From JAWPMV01 sp038527215 (GTDB lineage: Bacteria > Bacteroidota > Bacteroidia > J057), in the NCBI GenBank assembly GCA_038527215.1, contig JBCBGC010000073.1, forward strand, positions 1 to 39,289: DNA of 39,289 nucleotides. The letters are read 5' to 3'. Position 1 is the first letter of the stretch. Each line of letters begins with the position of its first letter. The position numbers were made by a program, and so were the translations under genes. The notes under the pieces are model-generated. The model saw only the letters and a list, made by a program, of their open reading frames with translations. It was not told where the DNA came from and did no database searches. Shown piece after piece: positions 1 to 7,993 of the stretch.

Positions 1-7
1 TTTAGCC

Positions 8-37
8 TTGATTTTAAGGCTGGGTATTTACCTTTGC
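8..37 (+). promoter_or_regulatory. Candidate Bacteroidota promoter of the glycogen operon
   Basis: TTG at 8-10 is followed after 18 bases by TACCTTTGC at 29-37, which matches the Bacteroidota -33/-7 pattern (TTG, then TAnnTTTG). Transcription would begin near base 43, giving a leader of about 78 bases before the glycogen synthase start. A 6-bp inverted repeat (AGCCTT at 4-9, AAGGCT at 16-21) overlaps the -33 box and spacer; it may be the tail of an upstream hairpin or a regulator site. The same TACCTTTG core recurs at 37484-37491 (- strand) and 39123-39130. Confidence 0.55.
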
Positions 38-46
38 GCCACGCAC

Positions 47-62
47 AAAAATTCGAATTTTT
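47..62. promoter_or_regulatory. Perfect 16-bp palindrome just after the predicted transcription start
   Basis: AAAAATTCGAATTTTT is perfectly self-complementary and begins about four bases downstream of the inferred start of the glycogen operon. A dyad in this position is typical of a repressor operator. It is A/T-rich, and about one perfect 16-bp palindrome could occur by chance in a window this long, so the position is the main argument. Confidence 0.3.
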
Positions 63-120
63 AGGACATTTTTCTTTACGGACAGTTTGCATGTTGATGC
101 CGGAATATTAATTTACCTAA

Positions 121-1980
121 ATGACCAATAGCAACCCTCAGCCTGACGCTCCTTTACCCGGAGATCAATCTATGATCCCTCATCCCAAAGCCAACGCTTT
201 ATTAGTAGAAATTGCGTGGGAAGTCGCCAACCAGGTTGGCGGAATTTATACCGTAATCCGTTCCAAAGTCCCTTCCACGCTTAAAAACTGGGAAGGAAGA
301 TACCTCCTCATTGGACCCTACGTAGACCCGAATATTTCCGCCATTTTTGAACCCAGTGAACTGGGAGATGACCCCTTTTCCCGAGCCGTTCAGAAAATGC
401 GGGACATGGGATTTGAAGTCCACTATGGCCGCTGGTTGATTGCGGGTCGTCCGGAGGTGGTTCTGTTTAATCCCTATTCGGTATATGACCGCCTGGGCGA
501 AATAAAGTATTTGCTCTGGGAGCACCATGATATTAGTCTGTCAGATACGGATGACCTGACCAACCAGGTAGTAGCTTTTGGTTGGTTGGTTAAAGTGTTT
601 TTGACCCGGCTTACGGAGGAAGACGTCAACTCCCGACAAGTGATCGCCCACGTTCATGAATGGATGGCTGCTACCGCTATTCCTGAAATCAGACGGGATA
701 ATTTGCCCATCATGACCGTTTTTACCACCCATGCTACCATGTTGGGGAGGTATTTGGCCATGAATGACCCGCAGTTCTATGATCACCTGCCCTTTTATAA
801 TTGGCTGGATGAAGCCCGGCATTATAATATCGAAACGGTGATCAGAATTGAACGTGCTGCTGCGCATGGTGCCCATCTGTTCACCACGGTGAGTGAGGTT
901 ACGGCCCGGGAATGTAAGCACCTGATCGGCCGGGAACCAGAATGCATTTTGCCCAATGGGTTGAACATTAGGCGGCATGCAGTACAGCATGAATTGCAAA
1001 ATGTCCATCAGCAATACAAAGAAAGTATTCACCAGTTTGTGATGGGGCATTTTTTCCAGAGTTATTATTTCGACCTGGATAAAACCCTCTACTTTTTCAC
1101 CTCTGGTCGCTATGAGTACCGCAACAAAGGCTACGACCTCACCTTGGAGGCCCTGGCCAGGTTGAATTGGCGGATGAAGTCTGCCAACATCGACAAAAAT
1201 GTCGTGATGTTCTTCATTACGCGCAGACCGGTGGAGAGCATACATCCCCGCGCCCTGGAAAGCAAGGCCACCATGGAGAAAATTCGGCAAACCACCGAAT
1301 CGATTCAACGGCAGGTCGGCGAAAGGTTGTTCTTCCAGGCCTATTCGAGCCAGGATCAGCGCTTCCCGGATGTCAATGATTTTATTGACGACCGATTGAA
1401 ACTGCGCTTGCGCAGGAGCCTTCAATCCTGGAAGTCCCACGAACTACCACTGGTAGTTACCCATAATATGCATGATGATGCTAATGATGATATCCTCAAC
1501 TTTTTGCGGGGCTCTAACCTGCTCAATCATCAGTCAGATAAGGTCAAAGTAGTCTATCATCCGGACTTCATCAGTTCCACCAGCCCGTTGTTTGGCATTG
1601 ATTATGAAGACTTTGTCAAAGGCTGTCATTTGGGTGTATTCCCAAGTTACTATGAACCCTGGGGATATACGCCGCTGGAGTGCATGGTGCATGGGGTGCC
1701 TGCCATTACCAGTGATTTGGCTGGTTTCGGAGACTACCTTTCCCGAATGGATGACGATCCGGAAGATCAGGGGATGTTTGTGGTAAATCGGCGAAATAAA
1801 TCCTTCGATGAGGCAGCCAATCAATTGGCAGACCAGATGTTCTCCTTCGTGAATTCCCCCAGAAATGATCGGATTAGCCAGCGATATCGTCTTGAAGAGG
1901 CATCCCAGAAGTTTGACTGGGCATACCTTACGGCTTATTATGAAGACGCTTATTCCAGGGTGTTGCAACTAGTTACATGA
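121..1980 (+). CDS. Glycogen synthase, GT3 (eukaryote-type) family
   Basis: This 619-residue protein resembles fungal and animal glycogen synthase rather than bacterial GlgA (GT5). The N-terminal motif EVANQVGGIYTV (residues 34-45) is the family's glycine-rich nucleotide-sugar loop. The C-terminal motif EPWGYTPLE holds the E-x7-E pair (Glu512, Glu520) of retaining GT-B enzymes, followed by the GFG turn. The expected role is extension of alpha-1,4-glucan from a nucleotide glucose (UDP-glucose in characterised GT3 enzymes) in the cytoplasm. No signal peptide is present. The last 40 residues contain spaced arginines (RISQRYR, then FDW) that resemble, incompletely, the arginine cluster of the glucose-6-phosphate-regulated yeast enzyme. 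It is the first gene of a five-gene operon and overlaps the next gene by ATGA. The family call is secure; allosteric control is a guess. Confidence 0.93.
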   Translation: MTNSNPQPDAPLPGDQSMIPHPKANALLVEIAWEVANQVGGIYTVIRSKVPSTLKNWEGRYLLIGPYVDPNISAIFEPSELGDDPFSRAVQKMRDMGFEVHYGRWLIAGRPEVVLFNPYSVYDRLGEIKYLLWEHHDISLSDTDDLTNQVVAFGWLVKVFLTRLTEEDVNSRQVIAHVHEWMAATAIPEIRRDNLPIMTVFTTHATMLGRYLAMNDPQFYDHLPFYNWLDEARHYNIETVIRIERAAAHGAHLFTTVSEVTARECKHLIGREPECILPNGLNIRRHAVQHELQNVHQQYKESIHQFVMGHFFQSYYFDLDKTLYFFTSGRYEYRNKGYDLTLEALARLNWRMKSANIDKNVVMFFITRRPVESIHPRALESKATMEKIRQTTESIQRQVGERLFFQAYSSQDQRFPDVNDFIDDRLKLRLRRSLQSWKSHELPLVVTHNMHDDANDDILNFLRGSNLLNHQSDKVKVVYHPDFISSTSPLFGIDYEDFVKGCHLGVFPSYYEPWGYTPLECMVHGVPAITSDLAGFGDYLSRMDDDPEDQGMFVVNRRNKSFDEAANQLADQMFSFVNSPRNDRISQRYRLEEASQKFDWAYLTAYYEDAYSRVLQLVT

Positions 1981-3284
1981 TTCCAAAGGTTTTGATGTTG
2001 GGCTGGGAATATCCCCCGTTTTTGAACGGGGGACTGGGGGTGGCGTCATCCGAACTGGCCAGAGCCCTGGCTCCTTTTGCCCAATTATCCTTAATCCTGC
2101 CTAAATCAAAGCCCAAGGAAGAGAAGCAAATTGAGCTGATCGGCCTTTCTGACCTTAACCTTCCTAAACTGTGGAAAGAAACGGATCCTATTTCAGCCTT
2201 TCATCTGAAGGAAGCGAAAGTAGCCTGGGTAGAAGTGGCCCTTTCGGGCTATGAAGTATTGCCCCAAAGCGTGTCTCCGCCGACTCCTCACCCGGGCAGT
2301 CTGTGGATTGAACATCCACAGCCCCGAAATGTGCCCCCCGTCCGCAAATACCTGAAGGAGCCTTCTCTATACGGCCATGATCTCTACCAACGCATCCTTG
2401 ATTATACCAGGATCAGTGCCCGGAAGGCCCAGCAAATGGATTTTGAGGTAATTCATGCCCACGACTGGATGACCTTCCTGGCAGGCTTGCTGATCAGAGA
2501 GCAAAGCGGAAAACCTTTATTTGTTCATGCACATTCATTATCTCATGACCGGACCGGCCCTGATATCCGGGATTGGGCCTATCAGGTTGAAGCGCATGCC
2601 TTTAAGGAGGCCGATTACATTGTAACGGTCAGCGAATATTCTGCGAACATCCTGTCCCAGACCTACGATATCCCCCTGGAAAAAATCCAGGTGTTGTATC
2701 ATGGCTCTCCTTCGCTGGAAGCCCAAAGGCTCGCACCTCCTTTTCCTGAGCAGCTAGTCAGTTTTGTGGGAAGATTTACCCGCCAGAAAGACCCGTTAAC
2801 CTTCATAGATGTAGGCCTCAAACTGTTGGAAAAATATGATCGCTTACGTTTTATCATGGCCGGTAAAGGGGACCTGCGGCCCCAGATGATCGAAAAGATC
2901 AATCGGGCCAGGGTAGGGGATCGCTTTCATTTGGCGGGGTTTTTGGGGCAGAAGGATCTGGAGAAACTGCTGCAAATGAGCACGGTTGTGGTGATGCCTT
3001 CAGCATCAGAACCTTTTGGTCTGGTGGCCATTGAGGCAGCGCAGACCGGAACCCCGGTCGTGATCAGTACGCATTCAGGGGCGAGGGAGGTGCTCCCTCA
3101 CGCACTTACGGCCGCCCCAGGCAATGTGGAGGATTTCGCCGAAAAAGTCGGGGCTTTGCTGTCTTATCCTGCCTTGAGAACCGAAATCTCGCAAGGCTTG
3201 CAGGAAGACGTCAGTAAACTCAGTTGGGAGGCTTCGGCACTTGATCTGGTCAAACGCTGGCGGGAAGCTAGCTTACACCCTTAG
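1977..3284 (+). CDS. GT4-family glycosyltransferase, glycogen/starch-synthase-like
   Basis: This 435-residue GT-B fold enzyme starts inside the stop region of the glycogen synthase (ATGA overlap), implying translational coupling. The N-terminus (LGWEYPPFLNGGLG, about residues 7-20) is the acceptor-side loop shared by GT4 and GT5 synthases. HAHDWM lies near residue 160, and the C-terminal donor domain has FVGRFTRQKDP and the E-x7-E pair (Glu345, Glu353). There is no signal peptide. Comparable GT4 proteins sit next to GH57 enzymes in other Bacteroidota glycogen clusters, often with a GH133 debranching enzyme; no debrancher is present here. Its donor and acceptor cannot be told from sequence, but the context favours alpha-glucan synthesis or priming. 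Confidence 0.85.
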   Translation: MIPKVLMLGWEYPPFLNGGLGVASSELARALAPFAQLSLILPKSKPKEEKQIELIGLSDLNLPKLWKETDPISAFHLKEAKVAWVEVALSGYEVLPQSVSPPTPHPGSLWIEHPQPRNVPPVRKYLKEPSLYGHDLYQRILDYTRISARKAQQMDFEVIHAHDWMTFLAGLLIREQSGKPLFVHAHSLSHDRTGPDIRDWAYQVEAHAFKEADYIVTVSEYSANILSQTYDIPLEKIQVLYHGSPSLEAQRLAPPFPEQLVSFVGRFTRQKDPLTFIDVGLKLLEKYDRLRFIMAGKGDLRPQMIEKINRARVGDRFHLAGFLGQKDLEKLLQMSTVVVMPSASEPFGLVAIEAAQTGTPVVISTHSGAREVLPHALTAAPGNVEDFAEKVGALLSYPALRTEISQGLQEDVSKLSWEASALDLVKRWREASLHP

Positions 3285-3298
3285 GGAAGAGAAAAAAT

Positions 3299-4462
3299 AT
3301 GCCCAAGGCCATTTGTTTATATTTTCAGGCCCATCAGCCTTATCGCCATACCTCCTTTCCGGTTTTTTCCATCGGAACCCATGCTCCGTATGAGGATAAG
3401 GCCCTCAATTTGGAGGTACTGAATCGGGTATCTGACCGCTGTTACCTTCCTGTAGCTAGCCTGTGGGATCGCCTGGGGCAACGCTTTGGCGATCAGTTCC
3501 AGGTCAATGTCTCTGCTTCGGGCCATCTGTTGCAACAGCTTGAAACCCATCGCCCGGCGGTAATCGAACGCTGGCAGAAGTTATCAGAAAAAGGGCAGAT
3601 TCACTGGCTGGGAGAAACCTTTGCTCATTCTTTAAGCTTCTTTTTCAGTCGGGAAGAATTTTTTGAGCAGGTCATCGAGCATCGGGAAAAGGTCTGGAAC
3701 CTCTTTCAACAAGATCCCCGGGTTTTCAGAAATACGGAATTGGCCTACCAAAATCCTATGGGATTTTTCCTCAAGCAAATGGGATATAAAGGGATGCTGG
3801 TTGAGGGGCTCGTTTCTGATCCAAACAAGGTATATAGTCCTCCTCACATTCCTGATTTCGGTTTGCTTCCCCGACACGTGCTAAGATCTGATGATCTCGC
3901 TTTTCGTTTTGCTGATCCATCCTGGGAGCATTTTCCCCTGCAAGCTGAGGATTTTGCAGCCTGGATGCTGCAGGAACCGGGAGAGGTATTGACCATAGGG
4001 CTGGACATGGAGGCCCTCGGGGAACACATTTCAGCCGAGACAGGAATCTGGGAATTCTGGGAGAAATTAATTGAGATCATTCTTAGAGAGGGAGGCAAGT
4101 TTCTCAGTGCCGAACAAGCCCTGGTAAGGCAGAATGAAAAGCCTGCCTGGGATGTTCCTATGGCAATTTCCTGGGCTGATCAGGAAAAAGACCTTTCTGC
4201 ATGGATGGGTAACAGCATGCAGCAAGAAGCCCTACATAAAGTTTATGAATTAGAGGCCGTGGTTAAGGAATCTAGACGGGAAGACTGGGTAGCTACCTGG
4301 AGAAAACTTCAGAATTCAGACCACTTTTACTACATGGCCACCAAAAAGGGAACGGATGGTAATGTTCACCAATATTTTAGCCCGTTTTCCAGCCCCTATG
4401 ATGCTTATATTTATTTCATGAATATCATCGCAGATTTTCAACTTCAACTTCGAAAATCCTGA
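3299..4462 (+). CDS. Glycoside hydrolase family 57, alpha-amylase-like
   Basis: A 387-residue cytoplasmic protein with the GH57 conserved regions in order: YFQAHQPY near residue 10 (region 1), the catalytic nucleophile Glu147 in VFRNTELAYQ (region 3), and the general acid Asp236 in GLDMEALGEH (region 4). GH57 enzymes act on alpha-1,4-glucans by a retaining mechanism with a seven-stranded barrel. The length fits the short Bacteroidota alpha-amylase-like branch; GH57 branching enzymes are normally longer. The gene follows the GT4 gene after 14 bases and precedes the kinase by 3, so it is in the same transcript. It probably trims or remodels stored glycogen or imported maltodextrins. Substrate and linkage specificity remain unproven. 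Confidence 0.88.
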   Translation: MPKAICLYFQAHQPYRHTSFPVFSIGTHAPYEDKALNLEVLNRVSDRCYLPVASLWDRLGQRFGDQFQVNVSASGHLLQQLETHRPAVIERWQKLSEKGQIHWLGETFAHSLSFFFSREEFFEQVIEHREKVWNLFQQDPRVFRNTELAYQNPMGFFLKQMGYKGMLVEGLVSDPNKVYSPPHIPDFGLLPRHVLRSDDLAFRFADPSWEHFPLQAEDFAAWMLQEPGEVLTIGLDMEALGEHISAETGIWEFWEKLIEIILREGGKFLSAEQALVRQNEKPAWDVPMAISWADQEKDLSAWMGNSMQQEALHKVYELEAVVKESRREDWVATWRKLQNSDHFYYMATKKGTDGNVHQYFSPFSSPYDAYIYFMNIIADFQLQLRKS

Positions 4463-4465
4463 CCC

Positions 4466-5329
4466 ATGCCCCCGGAAGCCTTTTTAATTGCCGAGAGTGG
4501 TGCCACAAAAACGACCTGGATGGCAGTCCTGGAAGGGAAAGCGCAGGTCCTACATCAGGGGCCGGGACTCAACCCGAACGCTGTGGCTCAGGCTGTGATT
4601 GAAAAAGAGCTTCATATCCTCAAGGGCAAGACTCAGCAGATTGGCCCCATTACTGAACTGTTTTTTTATAGTGCAGGCTTGCGCAAAGAGGCGGTGCGAG
4701 AACACATGAGGGGCTTGATGGGACCATACTTCCCCCAGCTTACCGTGGAAATGTATACGGACCTGGATGCCGCAATACGGAGTACGGGAAGGAAAACCGG
4801 CCTGGTAGGAATCCTGGGAACAGGTTCCAATGCCGCCTTTTACCGGGCACACCAATTGGAGAAGAGTAGGGGAGGTCATGGGTATTTGATGGGGGACGAA
4901 GGATCAGGCATGGACCTGGGAAAGCATTTACTCAAAGCTGCCCTGGAAGGCCGACTGGAAGAAAAGGCGATCTCGGAATTTTGTCAACTTACCGGTGAAG
5001 CATTATTAGCAACTCGCACAAAAATCTATCAATCCGCCAAACCGGCCTTTACCATGGCCGCTTTAGCTCCCTTTGTCAAGGAACTCCTTCACTATCCCAC
5101 TGTGCGAGAAATGGTTAGGGAACGATTCCGTTTATTTCTTACCACTACTTTTTTGCAAATGTCCGAGGCGCGCACATATCCCATAGATTTGGTAGGCGGA
5201 ATTTCGGAACATTTTTCTGCAGAGATTCGGACGGTCATGCAGGACCTTGAATTGGAAATAGGTAATTTCATGGCCAATCCTATAGAGGGATTGGTGCAAT
5301 ATCATCTTCATACATCCCTTGCTCGTTAA
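4466..5329 (+). CDS. BadF/BadG/BcrA/BcrD-type ATPase, N-acetylglucosamine-kinase-like sugar kinase
   Basis: This 287-residue protein belongs to the ASKHA (actin/sugar kinase) fold. LIAESGATKTTW at residues 7-18 is the phosphate-1 loop, GILGTGSNAAFY near residue 115 the phosphate-2 loop, and GYLMGDEGSGMDLG near 136-149 the typical GlcNAc-kinase-like signature. The usual reaction is ATP-dependent 6-phosphorylation of a hexose or hexosamine in the cytoplasm. Placed between GH57 and GH31 genes, it may phosphorylate glucose released from alpha-glucans, although BadF proteins are often named GlcNAc kinases by similarity alone. It lies 3 bases after the GH57 stop and 15 before the GH31 start. Confidence 0.82.
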   Translation: MPPEAFLIAESGATKTTWMAVLEGKAQVLHQGPGLNPNAVAQAVIEKELHILKGKTQQIGPITELFFYSAGLRKEAVREHMRGLMGPYFPQLTVEMYTDLDAAIRSTGRKTGLVGILGTGSNAAFYRAHQLEKSRGGHGYLMGDEGSGMDLGKHLLKAALEGRLEEKAISEFCQLTGEALLATRTKIYQSAKPAFTMAALAPFVKELLHYPTVREMVRERFRLFLTTTFLQMSEARTYPIDLVGGISEHFSAEIRTVMQDLELEIGNFMANPIEGLVQYHLHTSLAR

Positions 5330-5344
5330 ATTTGGTATGTAACT

Positions 5345-7756
5345 ATGGAAGTCAGTAGACACCATTCGCGCTCACGTAAAAGATCCCCGCAACTCGTTCA
5401 ATCCTGGAAACAGGAAGAAAATCAGTTTTTCTTTTACTGCCCCGAGACCATTTTGCTCGTTACCATTTGTGATGCGCATATCCTGCGTTTCAGGTTTTGT
5501 CCGGAAGGCTGGTTTGAAGATGATTTCTCCTATGCCCTCCCAGAGGAAAAGGTAGAAGTGCCAGACCATCTAAATTTTGAGTTGCAGGAAGTAGATGGGC
5601 AATACCATCTGATTACCAGTAAACTTACTTGTAAGATTACCAAGAGCCTACACATTTCCATTTTCAATGCCAATGGGGTGCTGATTTCTGAGGACGAAAG
5701 AGGCTTCCATTGGGAACGGCATCCCACCCTGGGGGGAAACATCGTTTACAGCTCCAAAAAGATTCAGGAACAGGAGAACTTCTACGGGCTGGGGGATAAG
5801 CCAGAACGCTTCAATTTGCGAGGGTTACGCTTTGAGAACTGGGGCTCAGACACCTATGGATTTGAGAAGACCTCGGACCCGCTCTATAAAAATATTCCCT
5901 TTTTCATGGGGCTTCACCATGGCTTAGGCTATGGCATCTTTTTCGATAATTCTTTCCGGACCCGCTTTGATTTTGGCCATGAAAGGAGCGACGTATGTAG
6001 TTTTTGGTCCAAAGGCGGGGAAATGAATTATTATTTCATTTATGGGCCGAACCTCATCAATGTGGTGGAAGGCTACGCTCAGATTACCGGAAAACCCGAA
6101 ATGCCTCCCATGTGGGCCTTGGGATACCACCAATCTAAATGGAGCTATTATCCGGAAGAAACCGTCAAATCTATCGGCAAAGAACTGCGAGAATATCAGA
6201 TTCCCTGTGATGCCCTTCATATAGATATTGACTATATGGATGGATTCCGCTGTTTTACCTGGGACCATACCCGCTTTCCTGATCCTCGGCGCATGATTGC
6301 GGAAATGGAAAACGAAGGATTCAAAACTGTGGTCATCCTGGACCCCGGGATTAAAATTGATCGGGAATACTTCGCCTATAAAGAAGGCATCGAAAACGGC
6401 TATTTCTGTCGAAGAGCAGATGGTCCGCTCATGCAGGGAAATGTCTGGCCAGGTATGTGTCACTTCCCAGATTTTACTTCTCCTGAAGTCCGGGAATGGT
6501 GGGCTGGCTTGTTTGAAGAATTTATGAAATCCGGGGTGCATGGGGTGTGGAATGATATGAACGAGCCTGCCTTGATTGATGATGGCACCTTTCCCCAGGA
6601 CACCCGGCACGCGTATGACGGTCATTATTGTAGCCACCGCAAAGCGCATAATGTCTATGGCATGCAAATGTCCCGCGCTACCTATCATGGCCTCAAGAAG
6701 AATTCCTTCCCCCGCAGACCCTTCGCCCTGACTCGTTCTACCTATGCCGGAGGACAGCGCTATGCAGCGGTTTGGACGGGCGACAACCTTGCCAGTTGGG
6801 AGCACCTCTGGATTGCCAATATTCAGTGTCAGCGCCTGAGTATCTCCGGCTTCTCCTTTGTCGGTTCCGACATAGGCGGATTTATCGGGGAATGTAAAGG
6901 AGAATTATATACCCGCTGGATGCAAATGGCGGCCTTTCATCCCTTTTTTAGAACGCACTCTTCCGGCGACCATGGCGACCAGGAACCCTGGTCCTTCGGT
7001 GAACCCTATACCTCGGCTGTGCGGAAAGCGATAGCCTTACGCTATCAGTTGATGCCTTATGTATATTCGGTTTTCTGGCGGCAGGTACAGGAAGGCACCC
7101 CCATGATCTTGCCCTTGTGCTTTATTGATCAGCACGACCCGGAGACCTACTACCGCATGGAAGAATTTGGATTGGGGAACCATATGGTGATTTGCCCCAT
7201 CTCCCGAGAAGGGGCAGATGGTCGGTATGTATATCTTCCCGAAGGCCAGTGGTTTAATTATTGGACGAAAGAAAAATCTGAGGGGAGACAGGAACTGTGG
7301 GTAGATACCACCATAGACACTTTCCCCTTTTTCATCAAGGCCGGAACCGTGTTGCCTCAATATCCGGTTCAGCAGTATATCGGAGAAAAAGAGTTAGAGA
7401 TCCTCGATCTACACATTTATGCTATAGAGGGGCAACTTAGCTCAGAACTCTATGAAGATGATGGAGATTATTATGACTATGCCCAGGGTAATTATTCTAC
7501 CAGGGTATTTAGCCTACTTGGAACCGAGGGGGTGTTGGAAATAGAGCAACGGAGAAAGGGGCGGTTTAATTCTCCCTATAATCAATTCCGGCTGGTGTTC
7601 CACGGCTTGGAGTTTGTTCCGGGCGCAGTGAAGGTGGACGATGAAATTTTTCCGGCAGATGAACTCCTACGCGGGGAAGATGAAACCCTGGTAATGGAGG
7701 TAGATAAAAACTTTGAGCGCTTACGAATCCTTCGGCTGGACAAAGCAAATAGTTAA
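5345..7756 (+). CDS. GH31 alpha-glucosidase
   Basis: An 803-residue GH31 enzyme without a signal peptide, hence cytoplasmic. The order is an N-terminal beta-sandwich (about 25-245), a (beta/alpha)8 barrel with HIDIDYMDGF, the nucleophile Asp404 in GVWNDMNEPA and the probable acid/base Asp480 in VWTGDNLASW, then C-terminal beta domains including YEDDGDYYDY. The reaction is release of alpha-glucose from non-reducing ends of malto-oligosaccharides or other alpha-glucosides. It closes the five-gene operon and would supply glucose to the kinase upstream. The very basic first 15 residues (HHSRSRKRS) are not typical of the family; an internal start is possible, but no ATG lies before the beta-sandwich begins. 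Confidence 0.92.
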   Translation: MEVSRHHSRSRKRSPQLVQSWKQEENQFFFYCPETILLVTICDAHILRFRFCPEGWFEDDFSYALPEEKVEVPDHLNFELQEVDGQYHLITSKLTCKITKSLHISIFNANGVLISEDERGFHWERHPTLGGNIVYSSKKIQEQENFYGLGDKPERFNLRGLRFENWGSDTYGFEKTSDPLYKNIPFFMGLHHGLGYGIFFDNSFRTRFDFGHERSDVCSFWSKGGEMNYYFIYGPNLINVVEGYAQITGKPEMPPMWALGYHQSKWSYYPEETVKSIGKELREYQIPCDALHIDIDYMDGFRCFTWDHTRFPDPRRMIAEMENEGFKTVVILDPGIKIDREYFAYKEGIENGYFCRRADGPLMQGNVWPGMCHFPDFTSPEVREWWAGLFEEFMKSGVHGVWNDMNEPALIDDGTFPQDTRHAYDGHYCSHRKAHNVYGMQMSRATYHGLKKNSFPRRPFALTRSTYAGGQRYAAVWTGDNLASWEHLWIANIQCQRLSISGFSFVGSDIGGFIGECKGELYTRWMQMAAFHPFFRTHSSGDHGDQEPWSFGEPYTSAVRKAIALRYQLMPYVYSVFWRQVQEGTPMILPLCFIDQHDPETYYRMEEFGLGNHMVICPISREGADGRYVYLPEGQWFNYWTKEKSEGRQELWVDTTIDTFPFFIKAGTVLPQYPVQQYIGEKELEILDLHIYAIEGQLSSELYEDDGDYYDYAQGNYSTRVFSLLGTEGVLEIEQRRKGRFNSPYNQFRLVFHGLEFVPGAVKVDDEIFPADELLRGEDETLVMEVDKNFERLRILRLDKANS

Positions 7757-7794
7757 ATTATGCAAATAATCCTGCTGAATGATCGACTAATTAT

Positions 7795-7826
7795 TTGGTT
7801 AGTTTGATCAGGAATTGATAACTTGC
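7795..7826 (+). promoter_or_regulatory. Weak promoter candidate before the alpha-glucan susC
   Basis: TTG at 7795-7797, 21 spacer bases and TAACTTGC at 7819-7826 approximate the Bacteroidota promoter, with one T missing from the -7 TTTG. If used, the leader to susC would be about 160 bases and would contain the inverted repeat at 7898-7915. No exact TAnnTTTG exists in the 237-base gap between the GH31 and susC genes. Confidence 0.25.
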
Positions 7827-7897
7827 CAGCTCAGATATTTCCTCTCCTTTGTAAATCCTGACTACGTAAGATTGACCTGCAAACATGAAGATGATTG

Positions 7898-7915
7898 GGT
7901 ATATTGTTATATACC
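7898..7915. promoter_or_regulatory. Inverted repeat in the susC leader (possible operator)
   Basis: GGTATAT-tgtt-ATATACC is a perfect 7-bp dyad with a 4-base centre, 78 bases upstream of the susC start. It could be a transcription-factor site or a small RNA hairpin. No regulator gene for this locus is in the window. The rest of the gap (7757-7993) shows only short, weak inverted repeats. Confidence 0.3.
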
Positions 7916-7993
7916 TGATTGATCGGCATTAAGTGCCTATAGGTCAGTCGCTTTATAAGCATTAGTTGAAGATCAGGTTTTAATAAAACATTT

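Noticed and set aside
541..1440. 299-residue open frame on the minus strand inside the glycogen synthase gene
   Set aside because: The plus-strand frame has clear GT3 motifs along its whole length; the antisense frame shows no recognisable domain or signal and is a codon-bias shadow.
3299..4462. GH57 glycogen branching enzyme
   Set aside because: At 387 residues it is shorter than GH57 branching enzymes, and the conserved regions read more like the alpha-amylase-like branch; the substrate is left open.
5924..6805. 293-residue open frame on the minus strand inside the GH31 gene
   Set aside because: It is fully overlapped by the catalytic barrel of GH31 and has no motif of its own.
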